Positions 50,405 to 59,553 of a DNA stretch of 64,000 nucleotides are shown piece after piece. Source of the stretch: Algoriphagus sp. (GTDB lineage Bacteria > Bacteroidota > Bacteroidia > Cytophagales > Cyclobacteriaceae). How positions within the stretch are numbered: the stretch's first letter is position 1; every line of letters begins with the position of its first letter. The notes beneath the pieces were generated by a model. It saw only the letters and a program-made list of their open reading frames with translations. It was not told the DNA's origin and made no database searches. Where the stretch lies: assembly GCF_030694375.1 (NCBI RefSeq), contig NZ_JAUXYL010000024.1, positions 1 through 64,000 on the forward strand. The letters run 5' to 3'. A program made the translations under genes and the position numbers.

Positions 50405-50819
50405 CCGAAAGTTCGTTTTTGTTGCCGGATTCATCAAAGGGAAAATGTGCTCCCAGCTGATCTCCGGCTTGGTGTATACCTGCCATAAGGCCTTGCGTAA
50501 ATTCCCCCTGACGGAAGTGATCCGCCATTAAGTCCTTGGCCTTTTCCCAAAAATCTTTAGGGACTACTGCATTGATTCCTACATCTCCGAGGATGGCAAA
50601 CTTGTGGTCAATTACCGCCAAATAAAACAAGACGCCATTCCTGTCTTTGGTTTGATACATTTTCAGCGTCTCAAATACCTCTGCGGCACGGTCAAGCACA
50701 TTGCCCTTGCAGTGGTTTTCGATGTGAACTTGGATTTCTCCGGAAGTTCGAGTCTCAGCAGCTTGAATTGCAGCTGTGATCTGAGCTTTTTCCTCCGGAG
50801 AAAATAATTTTTCAGCCAT
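50385..50819 (-). CDS. TPM-domain protein without signal peptide
   Basis: 144 residues. A stand-alone TPM domain: LFSPEEKAQITAAIQAAETRTSGEIQVHIE; DRNGVLFYLAVIDHKFAILGDVGINAVVP; FWEKAKDLMADHFRQGEFTQGLMAGI. No signal peptide or helix is visible, so it is cytoplasmic or exported by other means. It lies 2 nt after lemA and overlaps the second TPM gene by 20 nt. Such lemA-TPM-TPM clusters are frequent in Bacteroidota; TPM proteins have been linked to phosphatase activity and photosystem repair in plants, but the bacterial role is unclear. Confidence 0.87.
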   Translation of the reverse strand: MAEKLFSPEEKAQITAAIQAAETRTSGEIQVHIENHCKGNVLDRAAEVFETLKMYQTKDRNGVLFYLAVIDHKFAILGDVGINAVVPKDFWEKAKDLMADHFRQGEFTQGLMAGIHQAGDQLGAHFPFDESGNKNELSDEISFG

Positions 50820-50821
50820 GA

Positions 50822-51412
50822 TTAAAATTGAACAGTTGGTGCATTTTCAGCGCCTTCAGAAGCTTTGAATGTTCCTTTGGTCTCAAAACCATACCATCCG
50901 GCAAAAATATTGTTCGGGAAAGTTCTGATGTTAGCATTGTATGCGACGACCGATTCATTAAAATTTCTTCTCGCTACCGCAATTCGGTTTTCAGTTCCTT
51001 CGAGTTGGGCTTGAAGTTCCAGAAAGTTCTGATTGGCCTTTAAATCAGGGTATCGCTCCACGGTCACGAGTAATCGGCTCAGTGCGCCGGATAGTTGATC
51101 CTGAGCTTGCTGAAACTGAGCAAGGTTTTCCGGTGTCAGGTTGGTGGGATCAATAGTCATGGAAGTGGCCTTTGAGCGCGCTTCAATCACCCCTGTGAGC
51201 GTCTCCTGTTCAAAATCCGCATATCCTTTTACGGTGTTCACTAAATTGGGAATCAAGTCGGCCCGACGCTGGTATTGGGTTTCCACTTCAGCCCATTGTC
51301 CATTGACTTGTTCTTCCGCTTGGACAAATTGATTGTAACTTCCAACAGCCTTAGTATATAGGTATATACCCAAGACGGCAATAATTGCAACAGGGATAAG
51401 AAATTTTTTCAT
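50822..51412 (-). CDS. lemA: LemA-family membrane protein
   Basis: 196 residues. One N-terminal membrane helix (about 5-18) and a long helical body with the family signatures YNQFVQAEEQVNGQWAEVETQYQRRADLIPNLVNTVKGYA, RYPDLKANQNFLELQAQLEGTENRIAVARRNFNESV and YNANIRTFPNNIFAGWYGF. The family's function is not established; helices are thought to face the cell exterior. First gene of the operon with the two TPM genes. A TAnnTTTG element lies 69 bp upstream. Confidence 0.92.
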   Translation of the reverse strand: MKKFLIPVAIIAVLGIYLYTKAVGSYNQFVQAEEQVNGQWAEVETQYQRRADLIPNLVNTVKGYADFEQETLTGVIEARSKATSMTIDPTNLTPENLAQFQQAQDQLSGALSRLLVTVERYPDLKANQNFLELQAQLEGTENRIAVARRNFNESVVAYNANIRTFPNNIFAGWYGFETKGTFKASEGAENAPTVQF

Positions 51413-51480
51413 AGTTTCTAGGTTGTGTTTTTTAACGATTGCTTACACGGATTCTAAGCTTTGGTGTTTAAAACCCGCGT

Positions 51481-51488
51481 CAAAGTTA
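51481..51488 (-). promoter_or_regulatory. Candidate -7 element of the lemA-TPM operon
   Basis: TAACTTTG on the minus strand is an exact TAnnTTTG match, with a predicted start near 51474 and a ~60-nt leader. No TTG at -33. Confidence 0.4.
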
Positions 51489-51515
51489 TCCAAATAATCC
51501 CTCCATGAGGAATAT

Positions 51516-52772
51516 TTAAATTTGCTTTTTGAGAAAAATACTCACTTTATAATCATCAAATTCGGTTAAATCATCACTTTGATAGCGCCTCATTTCCAAT
51601 TGAATTTCCTTTCCTTCCTCTGATCTAAGCAGTTTGAAAAGTTCCGAAAGTTCCCAAAGAAAGGTAGGAATCTTATTGACGGAGAGGAGTTCATCATAGG
51701 GCAAAATCCCCGTTTTGTAGGCTGGGGAGCCCAATCGAACATCACTCACATAGTAGCGGTTTTCATCATTCGGGATTTTTCTCAAAATCAACCCGCTCAT
51801 ATCATATTCAAAGGGTGAATAGAAATTTTCTCCTTTTCGGATCAACGCTCTTTTTCGCTGATAATCCAAAATCATTCTAGTCCTGCCCAACACCTCAGAA
51901 CCTAGACTACCTTGTCTACCCGTAGCCACAATGATGTCACTGAATGTATTTTTATCAGGATAAGAGGTGAGCACCTCCTTCATATTCAGCCCATTCAGAT
52001 TGAGTGAGTTCACCCTCCCGATGTATCCGTAAAGTACCCCACCGAGCGATTGACCAAGTTGGGATTCAATGAACAGCGGAGGCATTTTAATTTCATCCGA
52101 AGTCTCCTGATTGAGTAATAGGCCATGATTGGCACCCGTATCAATCAACAGTTTAGCTTTGATCTTTGGACCGCTTTTTTGATTGATTTTGGCCTCGATA
52201 TATGCCTTACTATCCTCAATAGCCATATCAAATTTTCGATAAAAGGGAGGTTTCCACTTGATCGAATTTTCTCTATAGAACTCCAAAAATCCTTCATCAT
52301 AATTAATTTTGACAGGATTGAATTTGAAAAATTCATACCCGATAATCCCATAAACCGGCACTCCAATCACAGATTCCAATTCGAAAAAATCCTGTTCGAG
52401 TACCAATAAGCTCTGCATCCTTCCCACAATAGGACCAAGATCCAAGGTGTTGATCGGTGATACTTGCGCCATAATGACCGTAGATCCATCCGCGCCAGCA
52501 ATACTAAGCCGTCGGGTGTAATCCAAACCTAATGCATCACCCAAAGTTTTGCTGAACAATATGTTTGAGCGTACACCTGTGTCGACAAGAAAATTGATCG
52601 ACTCGCTACCATTAATCGAAACAGGCAGAATAATCAGGCTATTGGAGCTGTAAAAAGGAATTCTGACTTTTCGTGCTTCCTCTTTCATGAAAAATCCAGG
52701 CACCTGAGCCTCCGTAAAGGCTTTAAAATTGAAAGATAAAAGGACAAGGAGGAAAATCTTTCTTGAAATCAT
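51516..52772 (-). CDS. Exported aspartyl protease-like protein with two DTG motifs and a C-terminal PDZ
   Basis: 418 residues, signal peptide at about 1-22. Two retropepsin-like halves are visible: the first with FLVDTGVRSN (about 62-71) and the second with LLIDTGANHG (about 209-218). Each has the hydrophobic-hydrophobic-Gly partner (YGIIGYEFFKFN; LGSEVLGRTRMILDY). Both active-site Asp residues are therefore on one chain, so it could fold as a pepsin-like pseudo-dimer. A PDZ-like segment follows at about 340-400 (YYVSDVRLGSPAYKTGILPYDELLSVNKIPT). It probably cleaves exported peptides; the substrate is unknown. Monocistronic. Confidence 0.85.
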   Translation of the reverse strand: MISRKIFLLVLLSFNFKAFTEAQVPGFFMKEEARKVRIPFYSSNSLIILPVSINGSESINFLVDTGVRSNILFSKTLGDALGLDYTRRLSIAGADGSTVIMAQVSPINTLDLGPIVGRMQSLLVLEQDFFELESVIGVPVYGIIGYEFFKFNPVKINYDEGFLEFYRENSIKWKPPFYRKFDMAIEDSKAYIEAKINQKSGPKIKAKLLIDTGANHGLLLNQETSDEIKMPPLFIESQLGQSLGGVLYGYIGRVNSLNLNGLNMKEVLTSYPDKNTFSDIIVATGRQGSLGSEVLGRTRMILDYQRKRALIRKGENFYSPFEYDMSGLILRKIPNDENRYYVSDVRLGSPAYKTGILPYDELLSVNKIPTFLWELSELFKLLRSEEGKEIQLEMRRYQSDDLTEFDDYKVSIFLKKQI

Positions 52773-52979
52773 TTGGGTTGGGGTGATCTCCGACAGAAGA
52801 TAATGAGATTTCTTTTAAGGTTATACTCCATAAACTCAAATTGCCTACCCAAAAGTTGGAATAAGATTGAAAATTCTTTTCACTAATTTAGACTGAAATC
52901 AAATTACCCAGAAAACGCAGGGCGATTTGCCAAAAAAACAGGAATGCCTCATCTTTAATTCTTAATCATCAATTCAAAA

Positions 52980-53459
52980 ATGGCGGATACAGTTCTAATT
53001 GATAAAGCGAAAAAGATTTTCGAAAACTTCCTGATTAAACAGGGTAACAGAAAAACTCCGGAACGATTTTCAGTCATTGATGAACTGTACATTTTACCCG
53101 AAGACGAACACATTGACGTGGAAGGCCTTTTCTTGAAAATGAGAAACAAAGGTTATACAATCAGTCGTGCTACTATTTACAATACCTTGGATCTTCTGGT
53201 CGAAAGCGGATTGGCGGTCAAGCATCAGTTCAAAGATAAAGTGGCGCTCTACGAGCAGGCGCTGACTTACAAGCACCACGACCATCATGTCTGCAATCAA
53301 TGCCAAAAAATCCGTGAATTTTCCGATCCGAAAATCAATGAAATCAAGGATTCCACAGGCCGGGATTTCAAATCCCAAATCACCAGCCATTCTTTGGTTC
53401 TCTATGGCGATTGTAGAATTGAAAACTGCGAAAATCTCAGTGCGCTCCAGGCCTTTTGA
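52980..53459 (+). CDS. Fur-family metal-responsive transcriptional regulator
   Basis: 159 residues. Winged helix at about 10-85 (LIKQGNRKTPERFSVIDELY; HIDVEGLFLKMRNKGYTISRATIYNTLDLLVESGLAV). The dimer domain has the metal-binding HHDHHVCNQC and a second Cys pair CRIENC near the C-terminus. The zinc structural site is thus complete. Whether it senses iron (Fur), zinc (Zur) or peroxide (PerR) cannot be told from sequence. Its last 23 bp overlap the convergent SRPBCC gene, and there is no terminator between them. Confidence 0.9.
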   Translation: MADTVLIDKAKKIFENFLIKQGNRKTPERFSVIDELYILPEDEHIDVEGLFLKMRNKGYTISRATIYNTLDLLVESGLAVKHQFKDKVALYEQALTYKHHDHHVCNQCQKIREFSDPKINEIKDSTGRDFKSQITSHSLVLYGDCRIENCENLSALQAF

Positions 53460-53886
53460 AAATCTTTTTGTAAATCGGCTTCCGAAAAGCAAACTGAAGC
53501 CATAAGGCTGGATAAAGTGCGTAGGTCAATAAACGAAAAGGTGCCTCATACTCAATCTCATCGCGAATAATCGAACCGATCCCCGATGAAATTATCCGAT
53601 GCTTGTGTTTCCATTTTTTAAGGAAGAAAGGTAATTCTACGCCTTTGTCTACAAAGAAAAACTCCAGCGGGGTGGTACTGTCTTCTGTGATTTCACTGGT
53701 CCACTTTTGTTTAAAAAAAATAAAATTAAGTTCCAGAGTAACCAGATCACCCTTTCGTGAGCCATCAAATCGCAACAGCTTCACCGGAGGAAATGGCGGA
53801 CTGAGCTTTTTGAAAAGCGACTCATTGAATCCGGCTTTCACCTCAAGATAGCCTTGCTCGACAGGAGATTCTATTTGTATTTGCAT
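53437..53886 (-). CDS. SRPBCC (START-like) ligand-binding protein
   Basis: 149 residues. The pattern of strands and a long C-terminal helix (VTLELNFIFFKQKWTSEITED; HKHRIISSGIGSIIRDEIEYEAP; LTYALYPALWLQFAFRKPIYKKIF) fits the SRPBCC/polyketide-cyclase-like group found near cyclase or epimerase genes. It has no signal peptide. Its ATG overlaps the stop codon of the cytochrome oxidase subunit III gene by one base (TGATG), so translation is coupled. The ligand is unknown. Confidence 0.75.
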   Translation of the reverse strand: MQIQIESPVEQGYLEVKAGFNESLFKKLSPPFPPVKLLRFDGSRKGDLVTLELNFIFFKQKWTSEITEDSTTPLEFFFVDKGVELPFFLKKWKHKHRIISSGIGSIIRDEIEYEAPFRLLTYALYPALWLQFAFRKPIYKKIFKRPGAH

Positions 53887-54500
53887 CAGAAACTAAGGAT
53901 AAACAGGAAAAATAAAATCAACCAAATCGCATCCATAAAATGCCAGTAAACGGTAAATAACCGAATTCTCATTTTTTCAAACGGGTTGGTCACCAAGATC
54001 AATTTTCGGATCCCATCTTCTTGGGTTTTGCGAAGCTGTACCAATAATATTAATGCAAAGATCATTGCCCCCAACAAATGGAAGATGTGAATCCCGGAAA
54101 GTAAATATAAAAAACTGCCACTGGGAAGCCCCGTAAAATTTATACCCATGTCAGTTAATTCCTTCCATCCTGCAAACTGAAGGATAGTGAAAGTCACTCC
54201 CAGAAAAAAGGTGTTCCGCAATGAGCCTTCCAATTTGGGAATGTTTTCTTCCTGATAATGTAGTCTCATTTTGGTCGCTGTATACCCCGAAAGGATCAAC
54301 ATGAAGGTAGAAATCAGAAATGCTACAGGGATCTTGTGATTCAAGCCTTCTAGCTGATTAATTCCGGAGGAGATGAAAGCTACGGCTAAGAATAAAAAAA
54401 TCAGCCCGCTACCAAACATCCCCAAATAAAGTAAAGTCTCATAGGGATGGAGATTCTCCACCCGTTGAAGCCAGGTTTGGGGTTCTTTGGTTCGATTCAT
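53886..54500 (-). CDS. Heme-copper oxidase subunit III family protein
   Basis: 204 residues with five membrane helices. The C-terminal signature FTVYWHFMDAIWLILFFLFI, with the invariant W and H, and GIHIFHLLGAMIFALILLV are typical of cytochrome c oxidase subunit III (short, five-helix form). It is separated from subunits I and II, which are not in this window. Subunit III helps stabilise the catalytic subunit and may shape the proton path. It is divergent from mfd and translationally coupled to the SRPBCC gene. Confidence 0.85.
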   Translation of the reverse strand: MNRTKEPQTWLQRVENLHPYETLLYLGMFGSGLIFLFLAVAFISSGINQLEGLNHKIPVAFLISTFMLILSGYTATKMRLHYQEENIPKLEGSLRNTFFLGVTFTILQFAGWKELTDMGINFTGLPSGSFLYLLSGIHIFHLLGAMIFALILLVQLRKTQEDGIRKLILVTNPFEKMRIRLFTVYWHFMDAIWLILFFLFILSF

Positions 54501-54583
54501 CTGGTAAAAAACATTTTAAAGGGTGCTTGGTTCAGAAAATTATCAAATACTCGACCGCTAACCTTAAAAAGGTCAAAATACCC

Positions 54584-54591
54584 TAAATTTG
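54584..54591 (+). promoter_or_regulatory. Candidate -7 element of mfd
   Basis: TAAATTTG is an exact TAnnTTTG match, with a predicted RNA start near 54598, only ~26 nt before the TTG proposed as the mfd start. It lies inside the longer open frame beginning at ATG 54447, which argues against that upstream start. No -33 TTG is present. Confidence 0.4.
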
Positions 54592-54623
54592 GCACTTCCA
54601 ATTTTCCTCTAACATTTCCAGCC

Positions 54624-57600
54624 TTGGATCGTCAGTCCTTTATCAGCATTTACCAGTCAGACCCTATTTTTCAGACACTTGCCCATCAGCTAGCGTCTAC
54701 CGAAACGATTAAACTCCAACTTCGGGGACTATCAGGAAGCTTGGACATGGTTCTTTTAGCTTCTTATTTTGAAAAAAGTGGTGGTTTTCACCTCATCATC
54801 GCTCAAGATAAAGAGGAGGCGGCCTACCTGAATTCAGATTTGCAAAACCTCCTTCACACGGAGGTTCACATGATTTTCCCCGGCAGTTTTAAACGCCCCT
54901 ATCAATACGATGAAGTAGACAATGCCAATGTCCTGATGCGGGCCGAAATCCTGAACCATATTTTGGAGACAAAAGGAGAATCTCGCATAATCATCACTTA
55001 TCCAGAGGCACTCTACGAAAAAGTGATCAATAAGCGGTCACTCGTAGAAAACACCTTCTCGGTAAGAGTCGGTGAATCGGTCGATATGGAGTTTGTGTCA
55101 GAACTTTTGGCCAGCTATGATTTTGAGCGAACCGACTTCGTCTATGAACCCGGGCAATTTGCCATACGGGGAGGGATTCTGGATGTGTTTTCTTTCAGCA
55201 ACGAGCATCCCTATCGCCTCGAACTTTTCGGCAAAGAAGTGGAAAGTATCCGAACCTTTGATCCGGAAACCCAACTTTCAATTGCAAGTGTGGAGTTGAT
55301 TTCCCTGATCCCAAATGTACAGACGAAGCTGCTTCAGGAGGTACGGCAATCATTTCTGAGCTTTCTGCCTGAAAACGCGACTATTTGGATCAAGGATTAT
55401 CAGCTGACAGTCGACGTGATGGATGAATCCTTTCACAAAGCTGAACAGGCATTTACCCAAATTGTATCCAAATCTCACACCGAAAATTTATTGCTGAAGC
55501 CTACAGATTTGTTTGATCGGGGAGCGGACTTTTCAGCCATCATCAGCAGATTTTCAAGTGTTGAATTTGGCAGGCAATTTTATTTGAAAACAGAAAATAA
55601 AATAAACTGGGAAAGTCAGCCTCAGCCCTCTTTCAATAAGAATTTCGACCTGCTCGTCGCCAATCTTTCAGACAACGAAAAGCAAGGGTTCACCAATTTA
55701 ATTACGGCTGAGAACGAAAAGCAAATCGACCGGCTACTTGGAATTTTTCATGAATTGGATCCTACTCTTCATGTTCAAAGCATGCTTTTGGGGCTAAGGG
55801 AGGGATTTGTAGACAAGCAGGGAAAAATCGTATGCTACACCGATCACCAGTTATTTGAACGTTTTCACAGATATAAATCAAGGGCAAAAGCCAGTAAATC
55901 CAAAGCCCTCACCATCAAGGAGCTGAAAGCCCTCCACCCCGGCGATTACATTGTTCACATTGATTATGGCGTTGGACGCTTTGCGGGTTTGGAAAAGGTC
56001 GACGTCAACGGCAAGATGCAAGAAGCTGTCCGACTGATCTTTCGGGATGATGACCTTTTGTACGTCAACATCCATTCCCTCCACAAAATCTCAAAATATT
56101 CCGGTCAGGAGGGGCAAGTACCTTCCATGTCGAAATTGGGTTCTCCCGAGTGGGAAAACAAAAAATCCCGCGCCAAAAAACAGGTAAAAGACATTGCAAA
56201 GGATCTGATCGCGCTCTATGCCAAGCGAAGATCTGCACATGGGTTTGCCTTCTCGAGAGATTCTGTTTTACAGGTGGAATTGGAATCTTCCTTCATCTAT
56301 GAAGATACGCCTGATCAGGCTTTGGCCACTTCAGATGTCAAATCTGATATGGAAAAAACATATCCAATGGACCGATTGGTATGTGGAGACGTGGGATTCG
56401 GAAAGACTGAAGTCGCCATCCGTGCGGCCTTTAAAGCAGTCAATGACCGCAAGCAAGTGGCCATTTTGGTCCCAACCACCATTTTGGCAATGCAGCATTT
56501 CCACACCTTCAGCGAAAGATTGGAAAATCTTCCTGTCAAGGTGGAATACATCAACCGTTTTCGCTCTGCTAAAGAAATAAAGGAAATCATTGCTCAGGTG
56601 AAAACCGGCGAGATCGACATCCTGGTTGGCACACATAAAATCGTCAATAAAGACATCGTTTTTAGAGATCTCGGTCTGTTGATCATCGATGAGGAGCAGA
56701 AGTTTGGTGTCAAAGTCAAAGACCAACTCAAAAACCTGAGAGTCAATGTGGATGTACTAACACTGACCGCTACCCCTATCCCCAGAACCCTGCACTTCTC
56801 GCTGATGGGTGCACGGGATCTTTCTGTGATTGCTACTGCTCCCCCCAATCGACAACCTGTCACCACCGAAGTCCAGACCTTCCAAGAGCCTGTGATCCGT
56901 GATGCCGTTGCTTATGAGTTGAGAAGAGGAGGGCAGGTTTTCTTTGTGCACAATCGTGTCGGGGAGATTGACAGCATTGCCAACCTGATCATGAAGCTGG
57001 TGCCGGATGCCCGAGTTATCAGTGCTCATGGTCAAATGGATGGTAAAAAGCTTGAAAAAGTAATGGTAGATTTCATCAATCATGAATATGACGTATTGGT
57101 CTCTACCAATATCATCGAGTCAGGACTGGATATTCCGAATGCCAATACGATCATCATCAACCGGGCCCACATGTTTGGATTGAGCGACTTGCATCAGATG
57201 CGTGGCCGGGTAGGGCGAAGCAATAAAAAAGCATTCTGCTACCTTTTGACCAGTCCGATGTCAGGTTTGACTGCGGAGGCCAGAAAAAGGCTTCAAACCT
57301 TGGAGGAGTTTTCGGATTTAGGTGACGGATTCAAAGTAGCGATGAAAGATCTGGACATTCGGGGAGCGGGAAATTTACTGGGTGCCGAGCAAAGCGGATT
57401 TATCACAGATCTGGGATTTGAGATGTATCATAAAATTCTCGATGAAGCTGTACAGGAATTGAAGGAAAATGAATTTGCCGCACTTTTTGAAACAGATTTG
57501 AGCGAAAGAGTGAAGGTATTGGTTCAGGATTGTACCATAGAAACCGACTTGGAACTGTTGATTCCTGAAACATACGTGACCAATATCAGTGAACGTTTGG

Positions 57601-57974
57601 GGCTATATTCCAAACTCGATGCAATCAAAAATGAAGAAGATCTCACCAAGTTTTCGCTAATGCTTCAGGATCGTTTTGGTCCATTCCCACAGGCAGTCAG
57701 TGACTTAATGGAGACAGTTCGTTTACGTTGGTTAGCAGAAAAGCTTGGAATTGAGAAGCTTGTCTTGAAAGGAAGGCAAATGAAGTGCTATCTTTTGCCC
57801 TCCAATCGAGATGACTTCTATTCCTCCTCTGCTTTTGGTAAAATCATGAAGTTTGCACAAGTCCATAGTAAGCAGTGTAAAATAAAAGAACACAAAAACC
57901 GTTTGATTCTTACCATCGAAGGAGTCCCGACCATTCAAAAGGCCCAAAAGGTTCTTTTGGAAATGAGTTTATAA
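54624..57974 (+). CDS. mfd: Transcription-repair coupling factor Mfd
   Basis: 1116 residues if started at TTG 54624 (DRQSFISIYQSDPIF follows). The open frame extends to an ATG at 54447, but those 59 residues overlap the divergent oxidase gene and look non-homologous. Mfd releases RNA polymerase stalled at lesions and recruits UvrA. Domains: UvrB-like N-terminus; CarD-like RNAP-interaction domain near 430-500 (LHPGDYIVHIDYGVGRF); helicase with Walker A CGDVGFGKTE near 587, DEEQ near 689 and the RGRVGRS motif near 861; C-terminal TRCF domain. Confidence 0.95.
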   Translation: MDRQSFISIYQSDPIFQTLAHQLASTETIKLQLRGLSGSLDMVLLASYFEKSGGFHLIIAQDKEEAAYLNSDLQNLLHTEVHMIFPGSFKRPYQYDEVDNANVLMRAEILNHILETKGESRIIITYPEALYEKVINKRSLVENTFSVRVGESVDMEFVSELLASYDFERTDFVYEPGQFAIRGGILDVFSFSNEHPYRLELFGKEVESIRTFDPETQLSIASVELISLIPNVQTKLLQEVRQSFLSFLPENATIWIKDYQLTVDVMDESFHKAEQAFTQIVSKSHTENLLLKPTDLFDRGADFSAIISRFSSVEFGRQFYLKTENKINWESQPQPSFNKNFDLLVANLSDNEKQGFTNLITAENEKQIDRLLGIFHELDPTLHVQSMLLGLREGFVDKQGKIVCYTDHQLFERFHRYKSRAKASKSKALTIKELKALHPGDYIVHIDYGVGRFAGLEKVDVNGKMQEAVRLIFRDDDLLYVNIHSLHKISKYSGQEGQVPSMSKLGSPEWENKKSRAKKQVKDIAKDLIALYAKRRSAHGFAFSRDSVLQVELESSFIYEDTPDQALATSDVKSDMEKTYPMDRLVCGDVGFGKTEVAIRAAFKAVNDRKQVAILVPTTILAMQHFHTFSERLENLPVKVEYINRFRSAKEIKEIIAQVKTGEIDILVGTHKIVNKDIVFRDLGLLIIDEEQKFGVKVKDQLKNLRVNVDVLTLTATPIPRTLHFSLMGARDLSVIATAPPNRQPVTTEVQTFQEPVIRDAVAYELRRGGQVFFVHNRVGEIDSIANLIMKLVPDARVISAHGQMDGKKLEKVMVDFINHEYDVLVSTNIIESGLDIPNANTIIINRAHMFGLSDLHQMRGRVGRSNKKAFCYLLTSPMSGLTAEARKRLQTLEEFSDLGDGFKVAMKDLDIRGAGNLLGAEQSGFITDLGFEMYHKILDEAVQELKENEFAALFETDLSERVKVLVQDCTIETDLELLIPETYVTNISERLGLYSKLDAIKNEEDLTKFSLMLQDRFGPFPQAVSDLMETVRLRWLAEKLGIEKLVLKGRQMKCYLLPSNRDDFYSSSAFGKIMKFAQVHSKQCKIKEHKNRLILTIEGVPTIQKAQKVLLEMSL

Positions 57975-58151
57975 GAAATTTATCAAAATTTAACTGGCAT
58001 AAATATTGCATTTTCGATTATGAATTTTGTTGAATTTGCCTCAAATGATTCAATTGGGGCCATTTTGAATAAACCTGAAAATTGAAAAGCGTTGGAAGTA
58101 GGTTCCAATGCATCTATATTAGCATTCTGAAATAGACCAAAACATCAAAAT

Positions 58152-59375
58152 ATGCGTCTGAATAACAAATCATGGGGAATGTGGACAACAGCTTTTTTGC
58201 TGGTTTCCGCTACTGTATTATCCTCCTGTAACAAAACTCCAGGGTATGGCCGAAGAACCGCCGACAAACCTGGTAAGAAAAGTGCTACTACCGGAGCAGC
58301 ATTTTCTTTTGAGGAAAATGATTCTACAAACTTTTTTGTTTCCAAAAGAGCAGAGCAAATTCCCGGTCCAAACTTGAAGTTTATTCAGGGCGGCCGTACC
58401 GTATTGGGTTCACAGGAAGAGGACGTAATGGCTTTTAGAGATAACTTGGAGAGAACTGTTTCGATCGCCAATTTTTACATGGATGAAACCGAAATCACCA
58501 ATAATGATTACCGGGAATTTTTGTTTGACATGAAGAAAAAAGTGAGTGCTGATTCGCTTTTGAAACTCGAACCTTCTGAAGCAGTCTGGGCGAGTGCAAT
58601 GTCCTTCAATGACTTGTATCAATCATACTATTTTAGATTCCCTGGCTTCAACTTCTACCCTGTGGCAGGAGTATCCTGGAAACAAGCAAGCGTATATTCA
58701 AAATGGAGAACTGATTTCGTTCAGGATTTAGTTCGTAAGGAAAGAGGCATTGATTCATCCTTCACTAAAGTTCAATTAATAGAACGAGGAGTAGCAATGG
58801 CAGATTTTAGACTTCCAAACGAAGCTGAATGGGAATATGCCGCCAAAGCGATGATCGGAACTCAATATTTGGATGAAAATCAGGAATATGGCCGAATCTA
58901 TCCTTGGGATGGTCGTGGCGTCCGTAATCCCTACAACGTAAAGCGAAAAGGTAAGCAGGGAGATTTCCTTGCTAACTTTAAGCGGGGACGAGGTGACTAT
59001 GCTGGTATCTCAGGTAATCAAAGGAACGATGGAGACATTCTTCCAACCAACGTGTATGATATGGCTCCAAATGATTTTGGTCTTTATCACATGGCAGGTA
59101 ACATGAACGAGTGGGTTTATGACATCTACAGGCCGATGACTTTTCAGGATTCAGATGATCTTAACCCTGTGAGAAAAGATGGTGTGTATGACGAAGAGGA
59201 AAATTATGAGACTTCTTTATTTACGGACCAAATCAGGGTATATAAAGGTGGTTCTTGGAAGGATGTGGCCTATTGGTTGGCACCCGGTACACGTAGATTT
59301 ATGCACCAAGATTCTGCCACAAACCACATCGGATTCCGTTGTGCAATGATCTCCATTGGTGAAAAAGGAAAATAA
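58152..59375 (+). CDS. gldJ: Gliding motility / type IX secretion lipoprotein GldJ
   Basis: 407 residues, lipobox C26 (LSSC). The protein is a formylglycine-generating-enzyme-like (SUMF1/FGE-sulfatase) domain with the features of GldJ: IPGPNLKFIQGGRTVLGSQ, MDETEITNNDYREFL, LPNEAEWEYAAKAMIG, NDFGLYHMAGNMNEWVYDIYRP, VYKGGSWKD and NHIGFRCAM. Catalytic cysteines of true FGE are not expected, so it is structural. In F. johnsoniae GldJ, with GldK and GldN, is needed for the outer-membrane part of gliding and T9SS. It is shorter than the flavobacterial protein (~560). GldK is the main alternative. Upstream is mfd rather than porU. Confidence 0.8.
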   Translation: MRLNNKSWGMWTTAFLLVSATVLSSCNKTPGYGRRTADKPGKKSATTGAAFSFEENDSTNFFVSKRAEQIPGPNLKFIQGGRTVLGSQEEDVMAFRDNLERTVSIANFYMDETEITNNDYREFLFDMKKKVSADSLLKLEPSEAVWASAMSFNDLYQSYYFRFPGFNFYPVAGVSWKQASVYSKWRTDFVQDLVRKERGIDSSFTKVQLIERGVAMADFRLPNEAEWEYAAKAMIGTQYLDENQEYGRIYPWDGRGVRNPYNVKRKGKQGDFLANFKRGRGDYAGISGNQRNDGDILPTNVYDMAPNDFGLYHMAGNMNEWVYDIYRPMTFQDSDDLNPVRKDGVYDEEENYETSLFTDQIRVYKGGSWKDVAYWLAPGTRRFMHQDSATNHIGFRCAMISIGEKGK

Positions 59376-59396
59376 AAATTAAATGTAATAAAAGTG

Positions 59397-59430
59397 AGCC
59401 TGGCCCAAAATGCCGGGCTTTTTTGTTTTA
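59397..59430 (+). terminator. Terminator of gldJ
   Basis: Stem AGCCTGGC/GCCGGGCT (one T-G pair, 7-nt loop, 59397-59419) followed by TTTTTTGTTTT, starting 21 nt after the stop codon. Confidence 0.85.
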
Positions 59431-59553
59431 ATGGCATAATTAGTCAAAACATCAGGAAACTCCACTTTCCCTCCAATTTTTACCATTGGCGTATTTCAAT
59501 CCTTGACTTCTAAAATTCAAGAGTATTTTCATGCAGAATTAACCCAAATTAAT

